Positions 23,553 to 35,397 of a stretch of 64,000 nucleotides of DNA are shown here, piece after piece; position 1 is the stretch's first letter, and each line of letters opens with the position of its first letter. A model generated the notes under the pieces. It was not told the origin of the DNA and did not search any database. It saw nothing but the letters and a program-made list of their open reading frames with translations. Position numbers and translations under genes: made by a program. Origin of the DNA: Tetraselmis striata (lineage: Eukaryota > Chlorophyta > Chlorodendrophyceae > Chlorodendrales > Chlorodendraceae); assembly GCA_006384855.1 (NCBI GenBank), contig VCJN01000828.1:1-64000 (forward strand), written 5' to 3'.

Positions 23553-24219
23553 GCAAACCGTCTTGTGCGTGGCGGGACATCTGCGGCTGCACTTGGCTTT
23601 GACCCAACGAGCAGGGCTCTCGACACACTGCTAGTGACCCCCATGGCGCAAGATTCTCCGCAGATGCACTTGCGTTCCGGCAGGAGGGCGTCTCATGCGC
23701 CAATACCCACGACTCAGCCCATGAGGCCCCTGCAGCCGGGCGGTGGGCAACATGGAAGCGGACCGCTATGGCCCCGGGCCGGAAATTCGCAGCCTTCGCC
23801 TCACGGCGAGCCTCAGCCTGACCCCCCCAAGCCTCAAGGTGTGCCACCTTTGGACCCTTTCCCAGGAGCGACTCCAACGGTACGCGGACTCGCATCTTCG
23901 CTCGCATCTCTCATCAGGGCGCCGTGGGCTGCATTAAGCGCACCTCGCCGTCGCGCATCTCGACATGAGTGGTGACACCCGCCCCGTTTCCCACCCGTTT
24001 CGTGTTTTCGTCCTTGTCTGCCAACGACCTCTAACACCTCATGCACGATCCGCAGTACCCGATGACCTCAGACTGCAAGGGAGGGGCAGAGACGAGAGCA
24101 CGGTGAACATGCGGGCCTTCTTGGCCTATGAAGACCACCGGCTTGTGTACAACGAGCTGCGGGGGATTTGCAACGAGTATGTCCAAGAAGCTGACCGGCA
24201 GATGCGAATATCGTCATGG
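23553..24219 (+). CDS. Unrecognised gene start, cut off by the satellite array
   Basis: The first exon opens at MANRLVRGGTSAAALGFDPT (23553) and contains MHLRSGRRASHAP followed by a Pro/Gln-rich linker. It ends near GAGTG|GTGACACC (about 23974). After an intron ending ATCCGCAG, the second exon (about 24056-24219) reads STVNMRAFLAYEDHRLVYNE and ICNEYVQEADRQMRI before a stop. The satellite array begins about 200 bp further on. A Pro-rich start with an LRSGR word is common in transposon-encoded structural proteins, but that is weak evidence. One possibility is that the array was built by amplifying a later exon of this gene. Confidence 0.4.
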
Positions 24220-24420
24220 TAAAATGGCCCGGCAAAAGCCCTCGTCATGGCAGACCCGGACTGCGGCTCGGGTCCTCCCAATGTCGACGGCGTGGCGGGG
24301 AGGGGGGGAAGGGAGAGGAGGGGGGGGGGGTTGGGGGCTTCTCCTCATCATCTTTCTCAATTGCTGCGCGCCACTCACTGCCGTGAGGAGGGGGCGAGAT
24401 GTGACAATTGTCGACGCCTT

Positions 24421-27400
24421 GAAGTTGGTCGTCGGACGAGATTCGGCGACTTTAAGGGCGCATCTCTCGGAGCGCCTCGGCAAGCAACGTGGGTTCATGG
24501 CGGCGGCGAGAGATGCGGCACTGGAACCCGGAGGCCCACATTGGGGACGACGGGTACGTCCTCCCGGACGTCAAAGCAGCGGTGGCTGAGGCCACCGCTG
24601 AACCGACGGACGAGCAAGAGATGCGGAGGGTGGAGAGAATTTAAAGGCGGTAGAGGGTGGGATTACCCGCATCTCCGCGGTAGGGGCATATGAGCGCTCG
24701 CATCTCTCGCGTACAAACCCGTGTACTGTCGCTCCTAGCTCTTGTAACGCTGCCCAGTGCAAGGATCCCTTTGTCGTTGTCACGTCGCCTTGGTTCACTC
24801 ACCTGAATTTGCTCCTACCGCTGCTGGCGGCCTACAAGGCGGAAATCTTTTGCGTGCAGTTTCCGAGCACCTACTTGACGCAAGGGCCCCGCCCGCAAAT
24901 GAACTACCTCCACAGCCCGTTGACAGCGGGTCGTGTACTTCTCATCTCGTCAAAGCACCCATGAAACCCCGACACCAACGGACGCGCCTTGTGGTTGGGC
25001 GTCGGAAGAGATTCGGCGACTTTATAAGGGCGCTTCTCTCGGAGCGCCTCGGCAAGCAACGTGGGTTCGTGTATGCGAGACAGCGAGAACCATGGCGGCG
25101 GCGAGAGATGCGGCACTGGAACCCGGAGGCCCACATTGGGGACGACGGGTACGTCCTCCCGGACGTCAAAGCAGCGGTGGCTGAGGCCACCGCTGGCACG
25201 ACTGGCGAGCAAGAGATGCGGAGGGTGGAGAGAATTTAAAGGTAGAGGGTGGGATTACCCGCATCTCCGCGATGGGGGAATATGAGCGCTCGCATCTCTC
25301 GCGTACAAACCCGTGTACTGTCGCTCCTAGCTCTTGTAACGCTGCCATGTGCAAGGATCCCTTTGTCTTTGTCACGTCGCCTTGGTTCACTCACCTGAAT
25401 TTGCTCCTACCGCTGCTGGCGGCCTACAAGGCGGAAATCTTTTGCGTGCAGATTCCGAGCACCTACTTGACGCAAGGGCCCCGCCCGCAAATGAACTACC
25501 TCCACAGCCCGTTGACAGCGGGTGGTGATCTTCTCATCGCGTCAAAGCACCCATGAAACCCCGACACCGACGGACGCGCCTTGTGGTTGGTCGTCGGAAA
25601 AGATTCGGCGACTTTATAAGGGCGCATCTCTCGGAGCACCCCGGCAAGCAACGTGGGTTCGTGTATGCGAGACAGCGAGAACCATGGCGGCGGCGAGAGA
25701 TGCGGCATTGGAACCCGGAGGCCCACATTGGGGACGACGGGTACGTCCTCCCGGACGTCAAAGCAGCGGTGGCTGAGGCCACCGCTGGCACGACTGGCGA
25801 GCAAGAGATGCGGAGGGTGGAGAGAATTTAAAGGTAGAGGGTGGGATTACCCGCATCTCCGCGGTGGGGGAATATGAGCGCTCGCATCTCTCGCGTACAA
25901 ACCCGTGTACTGTCGCTCCTAGCTCTTGTAACGCTGCCATGTGCAAGGATCCCTTTGTCTTTGTCACGTCGCCTTGGTTCACTCACCTGAATTTGCTCCT
26001 ACCGCTGCTGGCGGCCTACAAGGCGGAAATCTTTTGCGTGCAGATTCCGAGCACCTACTTGACGCAAGGGCCCCGCCCGCAAATGAACTACCTCCACAGC
26101 CCGTTGACAGCGGGTGGTGTTCTTCTCATCGCGTCAAAGCACCCATGAAACCCCGACACCGACGGACGCGCCTTGTGGATGGGCGTCGGAAGAGATTCGG
26201 CGACTTTATAAGGGCGCATCTCTCGGAGCACCCCGGCAAGCAACGTGGGTTCGTGTATGCGAGACAGCGAGAACCATGGCGGCGGCGAGAGATGCGGCAC
26301 TGGAACCCGGAGGCCCACATTGGGGACGACGGGTACGTCCTCCCGGACGTCAAAGCAGCGGTGGCTGAGGCCACCGCTAAACCGACGGACGAGCAAGAGA
26401 TGCGGAGGGTGGAGAGAATTTAAAGGCGGTAGAGGGTGGGATTACCCGCATCTCCGCGGTAGGGGCATATGAGCGCTCGCATCTCTCGCGTACAAACCCG
26501 TGTACTGTCGCTCCTAGCTCTTGTAACGCTGCCATGTGCAAGGATCCCTTTGTCGTTGTCACGTCGCCTTGGTTCACTCACCTGAATTTGCTCCTACCGC
26601 TGCTGGCGGCCTACAAGGCGGAAATCTTTTGCGTGCAGATTCCGAGCACCTACTTGACGCAAGGGGCCCGCCCGGAAATGAACTACCTCCACAGCCCGTT
26701 GACAGCGGGTCGTGTACTTCTCATCTCGTCAAAGCACCCATGAAACCCCGACACCAACGGACGCGCCTTGTGGTTGGGCGTCGGAAGAGATTCGGCGACT
26801 TTATAAGGGCGCTTCTCTCGGAGCGCCTCGGCAAGCAACGTGGGTTCGTGTATGCGAGACAGCGAGAACCATGGCGGCGGCGAGAGATGCGGCACTGGAA
26901 CCCGGAGGCCCACATTGGGGACGACGGGTACGTCCTCCCGGACGTCAAAGCAGCGGTGGCTGAGGCCACCGCTGGCACGACTGGCGAGCAAGAGATGCGG
27001 AGGGTGGAGAGAATTTAAAGGTAGAGGGTGGGATTACCCGCATCTCCGCGATGGGGGAATATGAGCGCTCGCATCTCTCGCGTACAAACCCGTGTACTGT
27101 CGCTCCTAGCTCTTGTAACGCTGCCATGTGCAAGGATCCCTTTGTCTTTGTCACGTCGCCTTGGTTCACTCACCTGAATTTGCTCCTACCGCTGCTGGCG
27201 GCCTACAAGGCGGAAATCTTTTGCGTGCAGATTCCGAGCACCTACTTGACGCAAGGGCCCCGCCCGCAAATGAACTACCTCCACAGCCCGTTGACAGCGG
27301 GTGATGATCTTCTCATCGCGTCAAAGCACCCATGAAACCCCGACACCGACGGACGCGCCTTGTGGTTTGTCGTCGGAAAAGATTCGGCGACTTTATAAGG

Positions 27401-29835
27401 GCGCATCTCTCGGAGCACCCCGGCAAGCAACGTGGGTTCGTGTATGCGAGACAGCGAGAACCATGGCGGCGGCGAGAGATGCGGCACTGGAACCCGGAGG
27501 CCCACATTGGGGACGACGGGTACGTCCTCCCGGACGTCAAAGCAGCGGTGGCTGAGGCCACCGCTGGCACGACTGGCGAGCAAGAGATGCGGAGGGTGGA
27601 GAGAATTTAAAGGTAGAGGGTGGGATTACCCGCATCTCCGCGGTGGGGGAATATGAGCGCTCGCATCTCTCGCGTACAAACCCGTGTACTGTCGCTCCTA
27701 GCTCTTGTAACGCTGCCATGTGCAAGGATCCCTTTGTCTTTGTCACGTCGCCTTGGTTCACTCACCTGAATTTGCTCCTACCGCTGCTGGCGGCCTACAA
27801 GGCGGAAATCTTTTGCGTGCAGATTCCGAGCACCTACTTGACGCAAGGGCCCCGCCCGCAAATGAACTACCTCCACAGCCCGTTGACAGCGGGTGGTGTT
27901 CTTCTCATCGCGTCAAAGCACCCATGAAACCCCGACACCGACGGACGCGCCTTGTGGTTGGGCGTCGGAAGAGATTCGGCGACTTTATAAGGGCGCATCT
28001 CTCGGAGCACCCCGGCAAGCAACGTGGGTTCGTGTATGCGAGACAGCGAGAACCATGGCGGCGGCGAAGAGATGCGGCACTGGAACCCGGAGGCCCACAT
28101 TGGGGACGACGGGTACGTCCTCCCGGACGTCAAAGCAGCGGTGGCTGAGGCCACCGCTGGCACGACGGACGAGCAAGAGATGCGGAGGGTGGAGAGAATT
28201 TAAAGGCGGTAGAGGGTGGGATTACCCCGCATCTCCGCGGTAGGGGCATATGAGCGCTCGCATCTCTCGCGTACAAACCCGTGTACTGTCGCTCCTAGCT
28301 CTTGTAACGCTGCCATGTGCAAGGATCCCTTTGTCTTTGTCACGTCGCCTTGGTTCACTCACCTGAATTTGCTCCTACCGCTGCTGGCGGCCTACAAGGC
28401 GGAAATCTGTTGCGTGCAGATTCCGAGCACCTACTTGACGCAAGGGCCCCGCCCGCAAATGAACTACCTCCACAGCCCGTTGAAAGCGGGTCGTGTTCTT
28501 CTCATCGCGTCAAAGCACCCATGAAACCCCGACACCGACGGACGCGCCTTGTGGTTGGGCGTCGGAAGAGATTCGGCGACTTTATAAGGGCGCATCTCTC
28601 GGAGCACCCCGGCAAGCAACGTGGGTTCGTGTATGCGAGACAGCGAGAACCATGACGGCGGCAAGAGATGCGGCACTAGAACCCGGAGGCCCACATTGGG
28701 GACGACGGGTACGTCCTCCCGGACGTCAAAGCAGCGGTGGCACCGCTGAGGCCACAGCTGGCACGACGGACGAGCAAGAGATGCGGAGGGTGGAGAGAAT
28801 TTAAAGGCGGTAGAGGGTGGGATTACCCGCATCTCCGCGGTAGGGGCATATGAGCGCTCGCATCTCTCGCGTACAAACCCGTGTACTGTCGCTCCTAGCT
28901 CTTGTAACGCTGCCATGTGCAAGGATCCCTTTGTCTTTGTCACGTCGCCTTGGTTCACTCACCTGAATTTGCTCCTACCGCTGCTGGCGGCCTACAAGGC
29001 GGAAATCTGTTGCGTGCAGATTCCGAGCACCTACTTGACGCAAGGGCCCCGCCCGCAAATGAACTACCTCCACAGTCTGTTGAAAGCGGGTCGTGCACTT
29101 CTCATCGCGTCAAAGCACCCAAGAAACCCCGACACCAACAGACGCGCCTTGTGGTTGGTCGTCGGAAGAGATTCGGCGACTTTAAGGGCGCATCTCTCGG
29201 AGCACCTCGGCAAGCAACGTGGGTTCGTGTATGCGAGACGGCGAGAACCATGACGGCGGCGAAAGAGATGCGGCACTGGAACCCGGAGGCCCACATTGGG
29301 GACGACGGGTACGTCCTCGCGGACGTCAAAGCAGCGGTGGCTGAGGCCACCGCTGGCACGACTGACGAGCAAGAGATGCGGAGGGTGGAGAGAATTTAAA
29401 GGTAGAGGGTGGGATTACCCGCCGCATCTCCGCAGTGGGGGCATATGAGCGCTCGCATCTCTCGCGTGCAAACCCGTGTACTGTCGCTCCTAGCTCTTGT
29501 AACGCTGCCCTGTACAAGGAGCCCTTTGTCGTTGTCATGTCGCCTTGGTTCACTCACCTGAATTTGCTCCTATAGCTGCTGGCGGCCTCCAAGGCGGAAA
29601 TCTATCGTGTGCAGATTCCGAGCACCTACTTGACGCAAGGGCCCCGCCCACGAATGGACTACCTCGACAGCCCGTTGACAGCGGGTCGTGTACTTTTCAT
29701 CGCGTCAAAGCACCCATGAAACCCCGACACCAACGGACGCGCCTTGTGGTTGGTCGTCGGAAGAGATTCGGCGACTTTTAGGGCGCATCTCTCGGAGCAC
29801 CACGGCAAGCAACGTGGGTTCGTGTCTGGTCCGTG
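24421..29835 (+). repeat. Satellite array, ~592-600-bp unit, about nine copies, with a 1779-bp higher-order repeat
   Basis: Equivalent points recur at 24757, 25349, 25941, 26536, 27128, 27720, 28317, 28917 and about 29512. Units one to three are repeated nearly exactly by units four to six at a spacing of 1779 bp, a higher-order repeat. Each unit keeps open frames, for example TSPWFTHLNLLLPLLAAYKA followed by PSTYLTQGPRPQMNYLHSPL and ALWLVVGRDSATLRAHL, which look like a real protein segment. Unit length is usually not a multiple of three, so the array is not one long gene. Later units (28317 onward) diverge, and the last is degenerate. Confidence 0.92.
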
Positions 29836-29989
29836 ACAAGGGATTCATGCACCTTGAAATTCGCTGCCATAGCTCCCTGGGCAATACCTCATTAATCGTA
29901 ATCAACAATCACAACAAATCATTCTCAACCGCAGATAAGAGTTTAATCGACTTCTGTCCGTCGATTTCACAAACCGCACTTCCTTTGCT

Positions 29990-30125
29990 AGCGCGGCCGG
30001 GGCGGCGGGGCGCCAACGCGCGGCGGCCGGGGCAGCGGGGCGCCAACGCGCGGCGGCCGGCGCAGCGCGGCGCCAACGTGCGGCGGCCGGCGCAGCGCGG
30101 CGCCAACGCGCGGCGGCCGGCGCAT
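29990..30125 (+). repeat. 30-bp GC-rich minisatellite, about 4.5 copies
   Basis: The unit reads roughly GGGGCGCCAACGCGCGGCGG followed by CCGGGGCAGC. The same unit in the opposite orientation occurs at about 59960-60100 inside element C. Confidence 0.85.
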
Positions 30126-30136
30126 GTTGGTGATTC

Positions 30137-30905
30137 ATGCAGCCCCGCATACTAAATGGTTTGCAGCCATCTGCGGTGCAGCCGTCTGCGGACTGCGGTG
30201 CAATCATGCTTAAAGGCAGCATCTGCGGTGCAGCGCTGCAGCAATCTCCGGCGTGCCGCCAGCACATATCAGGTATCAGCCCTACTGCCTTGCAAACTGC
30301 ATAGTATCGTCAAGCCGGTGCGTGTTCATATCCGTTCTATGCCATGCAGCCCCGCATACTAAATGGTTTGCAGCCATCTAGGCAATTAAAGCATGCCTTA
30401 AGGCAGCATCTGCGGTGCAGCGCTGCAGCAATCTACGGTGTGCCGCAAGCAAGTATCAGATATTAGCCCTACTGTCTTGCAATCTGAATAGTATCGTCAA
30501 GCAGGTGCGTGTTCACATCCCTTCTATGCCATGCAGCCCCGCATACGAAATGGTTTGCAGCCATCTAGGCAATTAAAGCATGTCTGAAGGCAGCATCTGC
30601 GGTGCAGCGCTGCAGCAATCTGCGGTGCAGCGTTGCAGCAATCTGCGGCGTGCCGCCAGCACATATCATGCATTAGCCCTACTGCCTTGCAATGTGTATA
30701 GTATCGTCAAGCCGGTGCGTGTTCACATCCCTTCTATGCCATGCAACCCCGCATACGAAATGGTTTGCAGCCATCTAGGCAATTAAAGCATGCCTTAAGG
30801 CAGCATCTGCGGTGCAGCGCTGCAGCAATCTGCGGCGTGCGGCGAGCAAATATCAAGTATTAGCCCTACTGCCCTGCAATCTGTATAGTATTGTAAAGCA
30901 TATGG
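30137..30905. repeat. ~190-210-bp tandem repeat, about four copies
   Basis: Units start at GCAGCCCCGCATAC (30137, 30344, 30533, and in changed form 30741) and contain GGCAGCATCTGCGGTGCAGC and CCTACTGCCTTGCAA. No gene is supported. Confidence 0.8.
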
Positions 30906-30959
30906 GCAATTAAATCCCCTTGTTGTCATAAAAATCCTCATACTGGAAGGTTGCCGAGC

Positions 30960-31869
30960 CGGCTCTTTACCCCCCACCGTCTTGGTCGACGACCGCTACT
31001 ACCAGGTCGTAGCGGCGCCGCGTCAGGCTGGCGGGTCCTCTAAGCCCGCATCTCAACCACCGCCATCGGGGTCCGGCGGAGATGGCTCCCAAAACGGCGC
31101 TGCAGCAGGTCTCTTGATAGAGCTTCGAGCTGCTCCGCCCCTCCCTCGAGCAGGCTTGGTCCCTCGGAGACTGCCAAGCCGCCGAGTGAGCCTCAACCTT
31201 CGAGTGCGACGAAGCGCCCGCACGGTGCGTTGAGCACGGGAGGCAAGACCAGCTTGTCGCCCATTAAGGTGCGCAAGAAGCATTCCAAGAAGCGCGGGCC
31301 GAGTCCTCCTTCAAGATGGCGATAGAGTTGGAGGACGACGACCCTTCCAGGCGCCTAAGCCGAAACGCGAAGCCACGTCAAGTCGTCAGGCGCCTTCGGG
31401 TGCCGCTGGTGGGAGTCGCAGGGTCACATCTTCCCGTGGCGGTTCCGCATCTCCCCCTCCCCGACCCGCATCTCCGCCTATGGAGGCAAGAGCAGCAGCT
31501 TGTCGCCCATTAAGCTGCGCAAGAAGCCTTCCAAGAAGCGTGGGCCGACTCCTCCTTTAAGGTGGCGAAAGAGTTGGAGGACGACGACCCCTTCCAGGCG
31601 CATAAGTCGAAACGCGAAGTCACGTCAAGCCGTCAGGCGCCTTCGGGTGCCGCTGGTGGGAGTTGCAAGGCCACATCTTACGTGGCGGTGCCACATCTCC
31701 GCCTCCCCGACCCGCAACTCCGCCTAAGGAGCCCTTATCTCGGGACGCGAAGCCCGCACCGCCGCCTGCGCCGACATCTCGCCCCAACGCCGCGTCGCTG
31801 TCAGCAGGGTTCAGAGGTAGCATCTCGTTGCGACGAACACAATCTCTGAGGTCGGCGATAGACTCGTAG
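30960..31869 (+). pseudogene. Pro/Ser/Arg-rich coding-like region with an internal ~241-bp duplication
   Basis: Segments around LSPIKVRKKHSKKRGPSPP, MAIELEDDDP and SSRQAPSGAAGGSRRVTSSR occur twice (31257-31497 and 31498-31740). The composition suggests a disordered, basic nuclear protein, but the frames are not continuous and no domain is recognised. It lies in element D between repeat arrays and is probably decayed. Confidence 0.3.
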
Positions 31870-32829
31870 GCCCGGGGCGTCTTCTCTGCGCGAGTGAGGC
31901 TCGATTTCCAGGCTTGAAACGCGAGTCGCTACGCCCTCGCGTCCGCAATCTTCCAAGGTGAGACGGATAGCACTTTACGCGACTGAGGGCGCGAAAAGGA
32001 AACGCCGATGTGCCATTTTTAGTACTCTCATATAGTATTGCATTGCACCTGAAATGTGACCGAAAAAAGGGTACATATCCCAGCCTAAGCGATCACGTGG
32101 GGGCACATTTTTGAGTCCATGAATTGGACCGTTTTGACTCAAATATGTGCCCTGTACCAGCCCTCAGGTGCTGTACCCGCAGCCCATCGGGGGCATACTC
32201 ATCAACGTCCTACTTGAAGAGAGCGGCATTGAGGTCATGCACATTGACGCCCTCCTCGCAGAAAGCTCCCTCAACCACCTTCGCGCTGACTGCGCGACCC
32301 ACTGCATCTTGTTGTGCGTGGCAATTCTTCGCCGCTGCAGGTCCCCTCACACTGCCCCGATCCCGCCGCATGCTGACGAGCAAATCATTAAGAGGAGCTC
32401 GATATCCTCCAGTCACATCTGTCCGCGCCAACAGCTAGGAGTGAGAAAGCATTTGATGCAATTACACACGACTAGTGGGCCAATGCCCAGAGGAAGGGGG
32501 GGGGGGGGGCTGCTTCACGACCTCTACAGCAAAAGCCCTCTCGGGATCCTTGCTGCACTTGCCGACAATGGTCTTCCAGAAGAACCTAACCTACACACAG
32601 ACAATATCGAAGGATTATCCAGCGAAGCGTCGATTTTTCGGCGGTGATCTTTATTGCCGTAGTACGGGTACCTGTATAGTGCAGCGGATCGGGCCTATAG
32701 GTGCATGACTAAAGCGCTTATCTACTGGCATGTACTACTAAGTACTATTATCCACCCACCCACCCGCCCACCCGCCCACCCACCCACGGTCCTTAATTAC
32801 ATAGCCGTCCGAATACGATCTCGCGGTTG
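31870..32829. other. Mostly non-coding stretch of element D
   Basis: There is a short coding-like plus-strand piece at 32170-32310 (GGILINVLLEESGIEVMHID) without a credible start or continuation. A G run lies at 32498-32510 and a CCCACC-type simple repeat at 32753-32788. The words at 32080-32150 resemble those at 23160-23230. Confidence 0.35.
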
Positions 32830-33300
32830 GGAGGTACTGGTACTCGCTACTCGCTGCTGGTAATGGAAAGAACAACTCTAGTACTTCAAAGCGCTGGCAA
32901 TGCGAACGCTCGCTGCTGGTACTGGTACTCGCTACTCGCTGTTGGTACTGTTGGTATTGGTACTGGTGTGAAATACCAAAAGGCAGTAACAAATCCACCT
33001 ACTGGTACTGGGACAGATACTCGCTACTCGCTGCTGGTAATGGAAAACAAAACTCTGGTACTTCAAAGCGCTAGCAATGCGAGCGTACATTCTCTTGACG
33101 CTCTCCCTGTAACCAAAAAGATAGACATGCGAACGCTCGCTGCTGGTACTGGTACTCGCTACTCGCTGCAGGTATTGTTGGTATTGCTGGTACTGGTACT
33201 CGCTACTCGCTGCTGGTAATGGAAAGAAAAAACTCTGGTACTTCAAAGCGCTGGCAATGCAAACGCTCGCTGCTGGTACTTCAAAGCGCTGGCAATGCAA
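32830..33300. repeat. Complex tandem repeat of GGTACTGGTACTCGCTACTCGC type
   Basis: Blocks of (GGTACT)n CGCTACTCGCTGCTGGTA alternate with ACTTCAAAGCGCTGGCAATGC, in four to five rounds of uneven length. It has no coding meaning and lies just left of the BED/Tudor gene of element D. Confidence 0.8.
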
Positions 33301-33380
33301 TTCATGGAACTGTAGGCCAGTGATATAGAACCCGTTCTTTTCAAATTTTCTGAAAAATCGACGCATCGCTGATTCAACTG

Positions 33381-34986
33381 TCAAGTTACTTCATATGAGA
33401 TGCTGAATGGATACATAAGATGCCTCATTTGAGGCACATGGTGTGTGGAAGGGGGTGGGGGGCTCACAGCCCTCTCGAGGCACATCTCCACCTCACGCGT
33501 TGTGCAGCCACGCTTATCCTGAGCCGCCCGCCTACAAACCAGCACGTGTAGATTGCTACACATCAGGCGGTTACCATCGCACATATGCTCACAAATCTTG
33601 GCGATAGGCAGCTCGTAGACCGCCTTGACGCCAAGCAGGTCGACGAGCGCAGCCCCGATGCTCGGACGCTTCGGGGGCGGCTTACCCAACAACTCGTGGG
33701 AGAAGCAGTCCGGAAGTAGAGCCCTCCGTAGCGCCCTTCCTAGCCCTTGTCATCCTCGGTACCATGCTCAGACTCGCCGCCACTACCCTTAGAAGGACAC
33801 ACAGCAGCACCACAGTCAGCAACAAGTAGACGGGATAGGGTCTTGTCCAAATGCACCTTGGTGAAGCCGCGCGCTGTGAATAGCAGCAAATGTGTGATAC
33901 GGCTTACCTCTTTGGCACCGCCTTCAACAGTGCCTTGAAGGCGCGGTTCCCGTTCCTCCTCTCCCTCATGTCTTCCTCCTCTCCCCCCGTCTCGTCCTTG
34001 TCGCTGCCGTTGAGGCTGGAGAGAAATCCAGTCGGTTCGCGTTCTTCATCGTCGCCCTCCCAAAAGGCATCGCCGTCAGCAAGAGCCAGACCCCGCTCCG
34101 CCCTCTCCTCATCACCACCCGCCCGGTCCTTCGTAAAAGAACTGCGAAGCGGAATCTGGGCCATGCCCCTGTCGCTGCCAGCCGTATCGTCGATGTCCAT
34201 ATCGCTGCCAGAACCGTCCGAGGTACTGTCTAATTTCTAGAAACACCGACGAAGTAATAGGTCGCGCAACAAGCGACAGTTGCATTTCGCGCGCATACTG
34301 TAACAGAGCGGAGGACACACCACATGGTTAGTTGGTTACCGATTGGTGAAGAGATGTGCTGGGTGGGAGGCGACAAATTTGGGTGGGATGACGCAATAAG
34401 CACGCGTGTATGGAATACAGTCTCATGAGAAAGCAACATGGCATTACCTGCCGTCGTGATGTCGCACCTTAACCTTGTTGACAGGGAGCATGGATGTGCC
34501 GACAACCTCGGAGTGATGAGACGACAAGAACCGCACACCGACCCATTGTCCCACATTATTTCGTAGGTCGGGAGCGTTCGGCTGTTCTTCGCGCGTGCGG
34601 GGTCGGCGCAAACGTCGGGTAGCCGGTGCGGCGGGTGGTGAGGGCGGGGCAGTCGATTCGGGCGAAGACGGCGGGGCATGCAGCACTGCGGGTTGCGATG
34701 CGGTATTGGTCTTCAACTGCGTGAAGGGTTGGGAGGAGTTATGGCAAGCGTCGGTTAAGGGTGCCATGGCAAACTGGAATCCGCACACTCGCAGGCACTC
34801 ACCGACAGTAAGCGGGCTCGCTCCACCGAGCATGCGTCGTTAGCTGGGTGTCTGGGGTGTTGTACTTTGAAGTGGCGGGTATTCCCGGCGAGGTGACTTT
34901 TGCACACACGGCACTGGACCGTGAGGTGTCCGCTCGGATTATCGCATACATGGAAGACGCTGAGATCTCGCTTTGCCGCGAGGCAT
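33381..34986 (-). pseudogene. BED finger / Tudor-like protein gene of element D (family 2)
   Basis: The start is taken at MPRGK (34986), matching MPRGG in the copy at 63574. A BED finger (VQCRVCKSHLAGNTRHFKVQ) lies at about 34860-34925. An exon at 34444-34833 ends with a Tudor-like strand pair, WVGVRFLSSHH ... KVKVRHHDGR, and a donor GGCAG|GTAATG. Acidic exons follow (33904-34200, FWEGDDEEREPTGFLSSLNG), then KRPSIGAALVDLLGVKAVYE (33600-33690). The same exon order occurs at 62139-63574. BED fingers bind DNA in transposases; Tudor folds often bind methylated or modified tails, so chromatin reading is an inference. The first exon has a frame change, so this copy is probably damaged. No TNP2 domain follows it. 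Confidence 0.6.
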
Positions 34987-35360
34987 CGCGACGAGGGTGC
35001 GCTGAGGGGGGCGGCTGTGGGATAGCGAGTGGTTAGATTATGGGCGAGAGCGGCGGATGATAAGCATGTCAGCCGAGGGATGATAGAGGTAGTCGCTCCG
35101 CCGCAGCGTCAGGCCCGCCGCGCGGTGACGCGCCATGGCGAAGTGCGCTTGCGTGGGCCGGCCGGAGGGGCATCACGTACCGTTTCACATACGGGTACTG
35201 CTGTGGCGTTGAGACCTCGCGGCGCATGTACTGGTGGCATGCATGGATAAGCGCGGATAAGCTCGGATAAGCTCAAGTTCAGCGGGAGTAGTCGTCAGGG
35301 TATACGAAATACGGTTCTAGTACAGTAAAAATGAGCACGAATACAGTAGAAATACCGTAT
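34987..35360. promoter_or_regulatory. Upstream and right subterminal region of element D
   Basis: It holds repeated GGATAAGCTC words (35247-35275) and a TACAGTA-rich stretch similar to 63930-64000, next to the right terminal repeat. It should contain the promoter of the BED/Tudor gene and transposase-binding sites, by analogy with CACTA elements. Confidence 0.45.
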
Positions 35361-35397
35361 TAAGCGCGGTTAAGCGGACCCCGTTTCGACGAGTGTG

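Larger units (their letters stand above)
19768..35395. mobile_element. CACTA-like DNA transposon, family 2, element D, 15.6 kb
   Basis: The termini are 35-bp inverted repeats starting CACTCGTCGAAACG (19768-19802 and 35361-35395) with one mismatch. A 2-bp target duplication TG lies outside each end (19766-19767, 35396-35397). Removing D and one TG restores an open exon reading FTDGGPDHNCND, which proves the insertion. Contents, left to right: subterminal GCTTAA-rich repeats, an unrecognised minus-strand gene (20464-21382), minus-strand exons (22285-23153), a plus-strand gene start (23553-24219), the 595-bp satellite array, 30-bp and ~200-bp repeats, and a minus-strand BED/Tudor gene near the right end. 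I see no TNP2 domain, so D is probably non-autonomous, or its transposase has been displaced by repeats. Confidence 0.88.

Noticed and set aside
24421-29835. The satellite array as a CRISPR array or as one giant repetitive protein
   Set aside because: Units are ~595 bp with no spacer pattern, and unit length is mostly not a multiple of three, so no frame runs through.
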